Positions 49,208-60,799 of a stretch of DNA of 64,000 nucleotides are shown here, in pieces. Position numbers and translations under genes: made by a program. Source of the DNA: Torymus aiolomorphi. Its lineage: Eukaryota > Arthropoda > Insecta > Hymenoptera > Torymidae. The stretch spans positions 21,216,709 to 21,280,708 of the forward strand of contig CM070874.1 of NCBI GenBank assembly GCA_036365515.1, given 5' to 3'. The notes beneath the pieces were generated by a model that was not told where the DNA came from, ran no database searches, and worked only from the letters and a program-made list of their open reading frames with translations. The stretch's first letter is position 1. Each line of letters begins with the position of its first letter.

Positions 49208-49792
49208 TAGTAGCTACAATAAACGAAAGAAATAACGAATCAAAGAGTAACCGATGATTTAATCATCAAATACACGAAAGACACTATGAAATCCAAGTTT
49301 GATTGTATTGACAGAAATTCGAAAAAATTTCGAAGAGGAATAAGATGAAAAGTCATTGCAATTATATACTTTCGACGTGACGATTCACATACGGATAGAA
49401 AATTCCGATATGAAAGAAACCTATCGAAAGAAAATTGAATCATGCGGTGCCGCGCGACGTCCCGCGCGCAGGAGAGCCGTTGCGCTACTATTTCGCGTTC
49501 TATTTCTCGAAGAAAACATCCTGAGAAAATTATGAAAAAAATCATTTCCTACGTAAAAGATGCTCAAGTTTCGATCTACATGGTAAAAAAAAATATTAAA
49601 AATACACTTTTTGAGATATAAGACGTTTTGTACTTTTTGAAGGTGAAAATGGAAAATTTCCGTCGAAAAATACGTCGGAACGCTTATGAAACAATTTTTT
49701 AGTTACATTTTAGTATCACAAACATGAGTTAGAAATAGCACGATTTGGCGCTTGCGCGCGGCGCTGGGACAGTTGACGCGAAACGCCTCATA

Positions 49793-50124
49793 TGTATCTA
49801 GTTTGTTATGAGGGGCCATGGCGAGGGTATAACTACTCACGATGTTTAACAGATTATATATAGTATATTCAAGCAACTATTAAACTCATTTATGATGTAT
49901 TATATAGGATAAAATCATAAATTGAAAGAAAATATTAAAAAAAAATGTCTAAATTTCTATTTTTGAAATATTGCAAAAAGAACCACATTAACCGATATTT
50001 TGAGAAATCATTGCATAATAAAATGTTTTACATTTATTGTGATCACTTATTTATTATTTTTTAATTATTCAATATTAAATCGTAATTCATATTAATTCAT
50101 TATTTTTTATTTTACATTTAAAAA
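49793..50124. other. AT-rich stretch, no gene seen
   Basis: Nothing recognisable between the TA-flanked transposon and the next ORF. Confidence 0.5.
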
Positions 50125-50526
50125 ATGAAAATCAATCCGTTGAATGTTATAAACTTATTATTAGCATATTTCCAAACATTAGAAATACCAGAGAGTACTA
50201 TAAATTATAAAGACATTCAATTATCAGAGAGAATCAAGCCTATTTTAATAGATTCTTCAAGTGTTTTTAATGATATTGAAATTATTGATGGGGAATCATT
50301 GGATTTTCAAGAAGAGTACAAAGATCATGATGCAAAAATAATCGAGGATGAAGTAAGACATTACATTCCTGATCTTCGAGAAGCACCCACAGATCAGTGT
50401 ATAATAGATGATGAATAATTGAGTTTTGAATATAAGCAAAGAGCGGTAGAATTTTCGAGGAGTGGCAAAAAGAAGACAAACTTAAACCTTAAAACAGTAC
50501 AGAATAGATTTAGAAAAGTTAAATAC
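50125..50526 (+). pseudogene. pogo-like transposase, N-terminal fragment
   Basis: An acidic N-terminal stretch (MKINPLNVINLLLAYFQTLE..., 98 codons) ends at a TAA (50416-50418). In the same frame follows LSFEYKQRAVEFSRSGKKK and LNLKTVQNRFRKVK, which resembles the helix-turn-helix start of insect pogo/jerky-type transposases (from memory of the family). Similarity ends abruptly near 50521, where the group II intron RT segment begins. The C-terminal part of such a protein stands 15 kb upstream at 34974-35417. Inactive because of the stop and the fusion. Confidence 0.5.
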
Positions 50527-50742
50527 GTAGATTTTTTAAATAAAAATAGGGGTTACAGCCCTACTGCTAATGGCAAAAGAAGACCTCTTGGAATACCAAC
50601 GATAAAAGATAGAGCCATGCAAGCATTATATCTGTTTGCCCTGGAGCCAGTATCTGAAACGATCAGCGACTGTCACTTCTATGGCTTTAGACCTAAAAGA
50701 TCCTGCGCGGATGCTACATTAAATAGCCTCATTTTTCAATAA
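50527..50742 (+). pseudogene. Group II intron reverse transcriptase fragment, bacterial type
   Basis: About 70 codons that read like the RT0-RT2 region of bacterial and organellar group II intron-encoded proteins (LtrA type): NRGYSP, GKRRPLGIPTIKDRAMQALY, LFALEPVSETISD, YGFRPKRSCADA. Such proteins splice and move group II introns in bacteria. They are not a normal part of insect nuclear genes. Relative to the family, about eight residues before NGKRRPLGIP are missing. It ends at LNSLIFQ and a TAA, where satellite DNA starts, so the palm and catalytic YADD are absent. It is in frame with the preceding transposase fragment. I infer transfer from an endosymbiont or other bacterium; the donor cannot be named from this alone. 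Confidence 0.75.
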
Positions 50743-50744
50743 AA

Positions 50745-53700
50745 AACAGCTTTCAATTTATCTCGCAGAAAAATATAAATTAGAAATTGAGATATATTAA
50801 AAAAAATCTCTTCCCGAGGTTGACCTTTGGAGATAGTTATCGTTAATTTAATATTTTTCTCGATATAACATCAGTTTTAATGTCAGTTTTATTGTCAGTT
50901 TTCTTTTTTTTAATTCATAATTAACAGCCTAAATTTCATGTAGAAGAATAATTCAAAAAATATTTATATTACATTGCACATGTACTAACAGCCTAATGAT
51001 TCCACAGAAATTTTATTTAATACACAGAAATATTTTTTTCTCATTACATAAGATTATTTTGTAGTGCTTGTGAAAAAAATGTGTTTAACCAAATAGATTT
51101 TTTAAAATAATTTTCACCCCATAAATGTGCGTATTAGCAGATAAAAAAAATACGTGTTACTTATTTTTTAACGTACTACAACATATCCAAAACTTATCGA
51201 AATCCGAGAGTTCTGGTTGGGATATGTTAGAAATTTCTCTATGATAAAAAATCTTTTAAGAAGTCACAGTAACCCCTACCAAATTAGGGATTGCAACCCC
51301 TTAGCATTAGTCACGTCGACGTGTGCGTCTTTTAATAAGAAATAAACTGACGTTTGTTTCATTAAAACATTCCAATTCGTTCCCGAGATATTGAAAAAAT
51401 GGTTTTTGGGGGGTAAGTCATCCCTTGCAATGAATTTCTTCAAAAATTCAAAAACACGTGAATTTAGTTTTTAATTTATTTGATAATAGTACAACTTTTA
51501 ATCAATTTTAGAAACTTTAATAATTTCTATGACAAAATAAACGTTGAAAAATCAAATATACCCTTATAAAAGATAAGGGTTGCAACCCCTCAGCATACTG
51601 TTGATACCCATATAAGCATATTTTTATAACAAATAAACTGGCATTTGATACATCAAAAAATGCCAATCGGTTCTGAAGATATAAAAAAAAAACTCTTTTT
51701 GGGGGTAAGTCACCCCTTGCAATGAATTTCTTTACAAATTCAACAACACGTGAATTTAGTTTATTAATTTACTTGATAATAGTTCAACTTTTAATCAATT
51801 TTAGAAACTTTAATAATTTCTATGCCAAAATAAACGTTAAAAAAATCATATTCACCCCTATAAAAAATAAGGGTTGCTACCCCTTAGCATAAAGTTCACG
51901 TCCATATAAGCGTCTTTTTATAATAAATAATCTGGCGTTTGATTCATCAAAAAATTCCAATTCGTTCCGGACGTATACACAAAAAACTGTTTTTGGGGTT
52001 AAACTTTAAGGGTGATTTACACCCCTTAAATCGACGAATGAGCAGATAAAAAAAATACGTGTCACTTACTTCTTAAAGTACTACAACATATCAAAAAATT
52101 ATTGTAATCAGAAGGTTCGGGTTGGGAGAGGGTTCGGGTTGGGATATGTTAGAAATTTCTCTATGATAAAAATCTCTTGAGAAGTCACAGTAGCCCCTAC
52201 CAAATTAGGGATTGCAACCCCTTAGCATTAGTCACGTCGACGTGTGCGTCTTTTAATAAGAAATAAACTGACGTTTGTTTCATTAAAACATTCCAATTCG
52301 TTCCCGAGATATTGAAAAAATGGTTTTTGGGGGGTAAGTCATCCCTTGCAATGAATTTCTTCAAAAATTCAAAAACACGTGAATTTAGTTTTTAATTTAT
52401 TTGATAATAGTACAACTTTTAATCAATTTTAGAAACTTTAATAATTTCTATGCCAAAATAAACGTTGAAGAATCAAATATACCCTTATAAAAGATAAGGG
52501 TTGCAACCCCTCAGCATACTGTTGATACCCATATAAGTATATTTTTATAACAAATAAACTGGCATTTGATACATCAAAAAATGCCAATTCGTTCCGAAGA
52601 TATAAAAAAAAAACTCTTTTTGGGGGTAAGTCACCCCTTGCAATGAATTTCTTTACAAATTCAACAACACGTGAATTTAGTTTATTAATTTACTTGTTAA
52701 TAGTTCAACTTTTAATCAATTTTAGAAACTTTAATAATTTCTATGCCAAAATAAACGTTAAAAAAATCATATTCACCCCTATAAAAAATAAGGTTTGCAA
52801 CCCCTTAGCATAAAGTTCACGTCCATATAAGCGTCTTTTTATAATAAATAATCTGGCGTTTGATTCATCAAAAAATTCCAATTCGTTCCGGACGTATACA
52901 CAAAAAACTGTTTTTGGGGTTAAACTTTAAGGGTGATTTACACCCCTTAAATCGACGAATGAGCAGACAAAAAAATACGTGTCACTTACTTCTTAAAGTA
53001 CTACAACATATCAAAAAATTATTGTAATCAGAAGGTTCGGGTTGGGAGAGGGTTCGGGTTGGGATATGTTAGAAATTTCTCTATGATAAAAATCTCTTAA
53101 GAAGTCACAGTAACCCCTACCAAATTAGGGATTGCAACCCCTTAGCATTAGTCACGTCGACGTGTGTGTCTTTTAATAAGAAATAAACTGACGTTTGTTT
53201 CATTAAAACATTCCAATTCGTTCCCGAGATATTGAAAAAATGGTTTTTGGGGGGTAAGTCATCCCTTGCAATGAATTTCTTCAAAAATTCAAAAACACGT
53301 GAATTTAGTTTTTAATTTATTTGATAATAGTACAACTTTTAATCAATTTTAGAAACTTTAATAATTTCTATGCCAAAATAAACGTTGAAAAATCAAATAT
53401 ACCCTTATAAAAGATAAGGGTTGCAACCCCTCAGCATACTGTTGATACCCATATAAGTATATTTTTATAACAAATAAACTGGCATTTGATACATCAAAAA
53501 ATGCCAATTCGTTTCGAAGATATAAAAAAAAAACTCTTTTTGGGGGTAAGTCACCCCTTGCAATGAATTTCTTTACAAATTCAACAACATGTGAATTTAG
53601 TTTATTAATTTACTTGTTAATAGTTCAACTTTTAATCAATTTTAGAAACTTTAATAATTTCTATGCCAAAATAAACGTTAAAAAAATCATATTCACCCCT

Positions 53701-53980
53701 ATAAAAAATAAGGGTTGCAACCCCTTAGCATAAAGTTCACGTCCATATAAGCGTCTTTTTATAATAAATAATCTGGCGTTTGATTCATCAAAAAATTCCA
53801 ATTCGTTCCGGACGTATACACAAAAAACTGTTTTTGGGGTTAAACTTTAAGGGTGATTTACACCCCTTAAATCGACGAATGAGCAGATAAAAAAAATACG
53901 TGTCACTTACTTCTTAAAGTACTACAACATATCAAAAAATTATTGTAATCAGAGGGTTCGTGTTGGGGTACCTTCCTTGT
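50745..53980. repeat. Higher-order satellite array, about 921-bp unit
   Basis: Three diverged monomers of about 290-340 bp (A, B, C) follow each other three times: the phrase GC[A/T]ACCCCT[T/C]AGCAT occurs at about 51293, 51581, 51874, then 52213, 52502, 52797, then 53135, 53424, 53717. Corresponding monomers in successive units are almost identical, while A, B and C differ clearly. A partial unit closes the array at 53966-53980 with GGGTACCTTCCTTGT. 50745-51110 is related but more diverged. Confidence 0.92.
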
Positions 53981-53984
53981 AAGT

Positions 53985-55344
53985 TGTCACGGCCTGCCGT
54001 ACCGACGTCGGTAGCAGTGAGCGGTTATAGTAGCTCGCGCTCGCGAACGAGAGATGGCGCGTCGATGCAGAATTGGAGCTGCTCGATGTGGCGACTAGCA
54101 GACCTCGGCGAGCCAGCGGCAGCCATCTTAAAGTTCGCTTTTGAGAAGGAAGCACGCGCCCGAGTACGCTCCGCTTTTATTCCGGAAATTCTAAAAGAAA
54201 GTATTAGCTTTTTCGTCCGCTAAACACCTAGGGTGATAGTGTCGAGTTCGCCGAAGCCTTTTCGGGGACTTACAGATTACGCCTCAACGTACTTACACCG
54301 CTGTGCCGCGGCTTAACGTGCGATCGTGCCACAGGCTAGTTTCACCTGGCCCGCATCATCTCCAAAGCCTTAGCTCCACGGACACGCAGAAACCGACCCA
54401 GCAACACCGCAACCAAGAGGGAAGGACGCCAGCCGAGCGTCCAATAGACTGCGTAATAGTTATCGCCAATTCAGGTAAGCGTGCACGCATCTACCATGCC
54501 ACAAATTAGCTCCGCGTAACCGCTTGTCCAGGCTCGTCATACCTGGACAACGGCTTCGAATAGGCGCTCTAGTGCGGAGAGAGCAAGTGTGAGGAGAGAG
54601 TGTGGGCTCCGGGTTCGCACATTATCAAGGTTGGACTCAAGGTCGAATCACCGTCTATTTCAAAGCAGGTGAGTGCGCACAACAGGTGCGCACACGTGCA
54701 ATCCCACCATCCACCCTCTCTCTTACACTTATGCGTGTGTGCGTCGCGCGGCGATCGCGACGGCTCTCTCATTTCGCCGCTTTACTCGGCGAGCGCGGGC
54801 GTAGGATACCGCATACGTAAGGTGTATTATATCTCACGTGCGCGGCGTAAATTACCGTGAGCGTGACGTCAGCCTCCGAGACAGCTGACGTCTGAGATAA
54901 CATGCTGGCGCACCGTTAGGTAGGGAAATTAACCTATTTCAACGCGACACTTTAACTCATTTAACCTTTAACTTAATAAACAATAGTCTTTTATTATTAA
55001 CTTTAACTGCTCGAGTTATTATTGCGCGACCTAGTCATTCCCCATTCCCCGCCGCCTCCGCGGTCATTACGTTAGTGAAAACGTATCGTTTTACAACTGA
55101 GCAGCCAGCACACGAACCAGTGATCCGGTGAGGAGTTTGAGACCCTGGCAGAAATAAAGCGTGAGTCTCCGACTTGCGTGTTGCACGGTAAGTAACCAGA
55201 TTAGGTTTAGCATTGCACGACGTTGTAGCATCCGCTGCTTAATCTGGCTATTGGGTCTCTGAGAGTAGAACCGGAGGATCCGGAGTTGAACCGCTAAGAC
55301 GTGCAGGTGAAACGCGTCTTAGCCCTAATAACCACCCCGTGACA
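53985..55344 (+). mobile_element. Solo LTR, 1360 bp
   Basis: It starts TGTCACGGCC and ends CCCCGTGACA, with AAGT on both sides (53981-53984, 55345-55348). Inverted TGTCACGG/CCGTGACA ends, a 4-bp duplication and no internal region define a solo LTR left by recombination of a gypsy-type element. It is GC-rich. Open frames within it are not gene-like. Confidence 0.88.
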
Positions 55345-55348
55345 AAGT

Positions 55349-56128
55349 ATATAGAGTCATTAGCTATTAAATATCAATTACAGAATAGTAAACTATAGAG
55401 TACTCCAATAGAATCGAATCTAAAAATTGAAAAGGCTGAAATATGCGAGTCAGATATTAAATATAGAGATTTGATAGGTGCATTAATATATATAAGATCA
55501 AGTACAAGGCCTGATTTAAGTTATAGTGTAAATTATATAGAATATATAGAATATACAGAATAGTTATAATGAAACACATTGGAAATATGCTTTACGAATA
55601 TTGAAATACTTGTATTTAATTAAAGATTTAAAGATGAACTATAAAAGAAGTGTAAATTGCGAAACTATAGGTTGTTATGTAGACACAGATTGGGCTGGTG
55701 ATAATGTAGACAGAAAATCCACATCAGGATATGTTATTAAACTGTTTGGAAATGTAATTGATTGGAAATCGCGAAAACAAAAAATAGTAACAAAGGCTTC
55801 AACTTATGCAGAATATGTAGCCTTATCTGAGACAGTTAGTAAAGTAAAATTTGTACTAAAGATAATGAAAAACTTTAATGTAAAATTGAGTGATTCTGTA
55901 AAGATATTTGAAGATAATACAGGAGCGATAAATATAGCGAATTATGGAAACTTTACTAAGGACGCGAAGCATATAGAAATACATTATCACTGTGTTCATG
56001 AAAGCGTGAAAGAAAAAGAAATTGAAAAAATTAAAATCGACTCAAATGATAATGTTGCGGATATCTTTCCAAAAGCGTTGTGTAAAGATAAATTAGAAAA
56101 GTTCAGAATATTACTGAATATAATGTAA
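55349..56128 (+). pseudogene. copia pol fragment: end of RT and RNase H
   Basis: The upstream part (about 55440-55560) carries the copia-type RT end (YRDLIGALIYI, RPDLSYSVNY) with stops and a frameshift. From 55570 an open frame gives RNase H: GCYVDTDWAGDNVDRKSTSG (catalytic Asp), WKSRKQKIVTKASTYAEYVAL (Glu) and EDNTGAINIA (Asp), then TKDAKHIEIHYHCVHE and the usual tail. RNase H removes template RNA. Everything upstream (gag, protease, integrase) is missing; the left border is the solo LTR. Confidence 0.85.
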
Positions 56129-56153
56129 TAAATTAAAAGTGTACAAATATATA

Positions 56154-56398
56154 TGAGGCGTTTCACGTCAACTGCCCCGATCGGCGCGCGAGTGCCAAAT
56201 CGTGCTATTTCCAACTCATGTTTATGATACTAATATGTACTTAAAAAAATTGTTTGATAAGCGTTTTCAAGGTATTTTTTCCTCAGCTTTCCAATCATAT
56301 AGGCAGTTTTTCCGAAATTATCCGTTTTCACCTTCAAAAACTACAAAACATCTTATATCTCAAAAACCGCGCTGGGGCAGTTGACGTGAAACGCCTCA
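56154..56398. mobile_element. 245-bp MITE of the TGAGGCG transposon family
   Basis: The ends TGAGGCGTTTCACGTCAACT and inverse are flanked by TA (56152-56153, 56399-56400). The interior is the TIR sequence of the 45751-49790 element up to TTATATCTCAAAA, then the short right terminus. It sits between the copia stop codon and the copia polypurine tract. Confidence 0.9.
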
Positions 56399-56400
56399 TA

Positions 56401-56745
56401 TGTAAGGAGGCATGTTGAAAATAGTATACATCTATATTGTACGCACGTAGAAATGTATAGTATGTGTAAGCGCGCGACTGTATCGAGAGCGCGCAAGCAG
56501 GAGCCCGAACGTACATACGTATGTCTCCCCTCCCTAGATGTGTGCGTGAGTATGTGACTCAAGCAGCACCCAGCGACGCTCTGCTCTCCAGCTCTCCCTC
56601 TCTGTACGCCAAACAGTGAGCATCGTGCGCGAGGCGCTATGAAACACCCGCACAATCTTTATACCTAAGTATCAATAAACCAGTCATCATTATTATTTTT
56701 TACCTAAAATAGTCTCTACTTTATTTATCATTACACATCTCAACA
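56401..56745 (+). mobile_element. copia polypurine tract and 3' LTR
   Basis: GTAAGGAGGCA precedes the LTR, which begins TGTTGAAAATAG at 56413 and ends TCTCAACA at 56745 (333 bp). The inverted TGTTGA/TCAACA ends and an AATAAA near 56672 fit a copia LTR. No second LTR is in the window. Confidence 0.85.
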
Positions 56746-57600
56746 CTTGAAAAAAAAATTCAAGAAAGCCGAAGTCCTCTCGCAAAACTTTAGTCTGCGA
56801 CAAGTTCGCCTTCTCTTTCCACCATAAAAATAATAGACAAATTTGTGAAAAGAGTATGCGTTAGACAATTGCGTCGCCCGTCAAAATCATGCGATGCTCA
56901 CTTTGATAGTAATTACAAAAAAAAGCGAATCGACAATGAGTATCAAGAAGAAGTTATCGAAAGAGAGAGAAACAAGAAATTTAAGCAATTTCAATTTTAC
57001 TTAAAAAAAAATAGAACTAAAAGAAAATAGCTTTTTCTCATGAAATCGTTGAATTTTTGATTTCTAATCCTCGCCTCCGTCAGATCGACTTAACTCATCA
57101 CCTTAGAAAAAATTTGGGAGTGCGATATTTTACTCATATACTCTACACACTAAAAGAAAATGATTTTGGGAATGTTCGTCTAATTGGCGGATTATTATCA
57201 CCGACGATAAACTTCCCAACCCTTTTTGGGAAATACTGTAATTTGTTGGAAAAGTGGTTTTCCACCTAAATATGAAAAAGATTTTAAAATTGTTTTTATT
57301 TCTCCGACAGAGAAACCCTTATTTTGGAGTTGAATTATTTCTTTAAAAAAAAAATAAGAAAAACTTTCTCTCTATCGGAGATATTACAAAACAAAAAGTG
57401 AAAAATATAATTTACGTGTTTCCTTAATTTTCCGAAAATAAAGGAGATATCCACTTTTAATTAAACAAGGGAAATTTTCTAATAAAAAAAGAAATTTTAA
57501 TTTTTAATTAAGAGGAAAAAGAAATTGATGTGATTTTCTCTTTTTTAAAAACCCATTTTTAATTGTTAATCAATTAAAAAAAAATTTGACTGTCCTGTCA
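56746..57600. other. AT-rich stretch with small ORFs, no gene supported
   Basis: Open frames at 56845-57030 and 57057-57269 are 60-70 codons long and give no recognisable domain. Long A- and T-runs dominate after 57270. Confidence 0.4.
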
Positions 57601-57604
57601 CTCA

Positions 57605-59230
<1,626 letters not shown>

Positions 59231-59238
59231 CTTATGGT

Positions 59239-59305
59239 AGGCGTCTGTTGATGACTACCGGAGCATCACTGATGAGCCCACTCCAGTAGTCCGGACGAAA
59301 CGTCT
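59239..59305 (+). ncRNA. Hammerhead ribozyme motif
   Basis: In order: AGGCGTC (59239-59245, cleavage expected after the C), stem I, the core CTGATGA (59269-59275), stem II, and GAAAC with the closing strand GTCT (59297-59305). Stem III pairs six of six (AGGCGT with ACGTCT, one G-U). Stem I pairs TG.TG with CA.CA around one T-T mismatch. Stem II pairs G-C, CC-GG and, across a two-base bulge, ACT with AGT. All universally conserved core bases that I checked are present. Such ribozymes are known from Penelope-like elements and retrozymes; no RT was seen beside it. Confidence 0.7.
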
Positions 59306-59593
59306 TCGAGAATACTCGAATTGGTTTTATTGACCAATCGTATTGGTCAAGAATAAGAAAAATTTTGTTCAACATTAAATCGATTTCACCTTCGTACGGA
59401 ATTGACTTAGATAACACGACAATTTTTTCATTTTATTTCTGGTGATAATTACAGTTCCTTTTTTTCGTAAAATTTTTCTCTTTGCCAACATCAAAATAAT
59501 TAAATCAACGTAATACTAAATTAAGTGCCATGGACTGACCACGGTCTTTAGAAAAATTATAATTTGTGTTATTATAAAAGTTCAAAAACAAAC
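59306..59593. other. AT-rich stretch, possible intron
   Basis: No ORF. If the exons upstream belong to one gene on the minus strand, this is its next intron, starting GTTTGT at 59593. Confidence 0.4.
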
Positions 59594-59910
59594 CTGAACA
59601 GCGCTTTTCATATTAGCAATAATACTAGGTTTTTTTGTTTTGCTTGCATCAGATTTGCTTCTCGGCCGAAATGCTTCGCGCCAAAGAATATTTTTTCTTG
59701 ATGGGCTATTGGTATCATCTGAAAGTGTAGTAGCCGAGCTCTTTCTGCGTTCAACGCTGCTGCTACGAGTATGAATATGAGTGGTTGATACACTCTGAGT
59801 ATTTGATGAGCAGAGTCTTTCATTTTTTTGAGGCGTAGATGTTCCAGATACTGGCGCACAGCTATCAGTTTGTGTCTTATGGATTGTTCGTGAACGAGAG
59901 CCCCAAGTGC
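59594..59910 (-). CDS. Probable host gene exon (Ser-rich)
   Basis: A 317-bp exon in minus sense, with acceptor TTATTGTAG before 59910 and donor CAG|GTTTGT at 59594. The frame stays open through GTSTPQKNERLCSSNTQ, SVERRKSSATTLSDDTN, NILWREAFRPRSKSDASK and ANMKSAVQ. The phase continues exactly from the upstream exon. The Ser/Arg-rich low-complexity content with a conserved-looking basic end suggests the disordered region of a cytosolic signalling protein. It recalls the N-terminal part of long insect AMPK gamma isoforms, but that is memory-level resemblance only and no CBS domain is in the window. Confidence 0.7.
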
Positions 59911-59975
59911 CTACAATAAATTACAATTATCCCACTTCATCTTCATAAGAAAAATTATATTTAATCCAGAAGTAC

Positions 59976-60069
59976 CTGCTCTTGGCCGTTGATCCTCATT
60001 TTGTGAAGATGCCACTGAAGTATCAATGTCTTCGGTGACAATCCTTGGTAAAGGTTGTGATCCAAGTTC
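59976..60069 (-). CDS. Probable host gene exon, upstream of the previous one
   Basis: Acceptor CTTACAG before 60069 and donor GCAG|GTACTT at 59976, with a 65-bp intron to the next exon, typical insect size. It encodes ELGSQPLPRIVTEDIDTS and ASSQNEDQRPRAG. The split codon G|GC joins to Gly-Thr-Trp in frame. An alternative acceptor (TTTACAG) lies 15 bp further upstream. Absence of stops, correct sites and phase make a true spliced gene likely. Its function is not determined. Confidence 0.65.
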
Positions 60070-60799
60070 CTGTAAGCAAACTCTCTGTAAACTATTAAGT
60101 ATAATATTTGAAATAAATTTTGACAAATAATTCATGTATATTACCAAACTTTTACTGTATATTTGATACGAAATGTTTGATGAGAAATGTAGCATGGTAA
60201 TCAACATATGTTATTTATAACGAACGTAATATTCATCGGTAAACTATTTGCGTCATACTGGTAAGTACTCTTACCATCGACTTTATATCCATTTTTTGAA
60301 GATTAGAAGTACTTTTCAACGTAATCCAGTGCGGGTTTTTATTATTTCTGGTAGTATTCTAATATATTTTCAAGATCTAAGGGTAATTATTGCAATATAT
60401 TGTTCATTACAATTGGTATAAGCAAATAGAGTAACAACAAACATGAAAAAACAGGGAATAATGTCTGACTAAGAAGGTTAAATAAAATAACTTAATGATA
60501 ATAAATTTAAAAAATTTCGAATATTATAGAATTTATATCACGATGTATTGAGAACTTTTCTATTGAAACTTTTCTCTAAAGAAATATATAACATTTCATA
60601 AAATATGAAGAAAAGGTTTCGAAAAGATTTCACAAAAAGACGTTTCTTCATTTGAGAACCATTCAAAAACGTTCTTAGCGGGTCGAAAAACCCCCAGGTA
60701 CCATCACACTGCGAGGAAATCATCTTCTGGGCTTGAGGGTGTAGTCATACACCGAAATAGAGATTTAATTAAATTAATGCTAAAATGCATGGAAACAGC
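60070..60799. other. AT-rich stretch, possible intron
   Basis: No further exon recognised. The short ORF at 60538-60723 has no conserved look. Confidence 0.4.

Larger units (their letters stand above)
45751..49790 (-). mobile_element. TA-flanked transposon with about 375-bp inverted ends
   Basis: The ends read TGAGGCGTTTCACGTC and GACGCGAAACGCCTCA, with TA on both sides (45749-45750, 49791-49792). Inverted ends match for about 350-375 bp (to about 46125 and from about 49447), including GTGCAACGGCTCTCCTGCGC on the left. They enclose one minus-strand gene from 49207 to 46265 that is interrupted by a foldback element (47288-48877). Related copies: a 245-bp MITE at 56154-56398 and a split remnant at 61724-61813 plus 63248-63493. 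Class not certain; TA duplication and RNase-H-type protein motifs suggest a DDE cut-and-paste element. Confidence 0.8.

Noticed and set aside
53949..54223. Small ORFs on both strands at the start of the GC-rich segment
   Set aside because: They lie in a solo LTR, cross its border and have no conserved motif.
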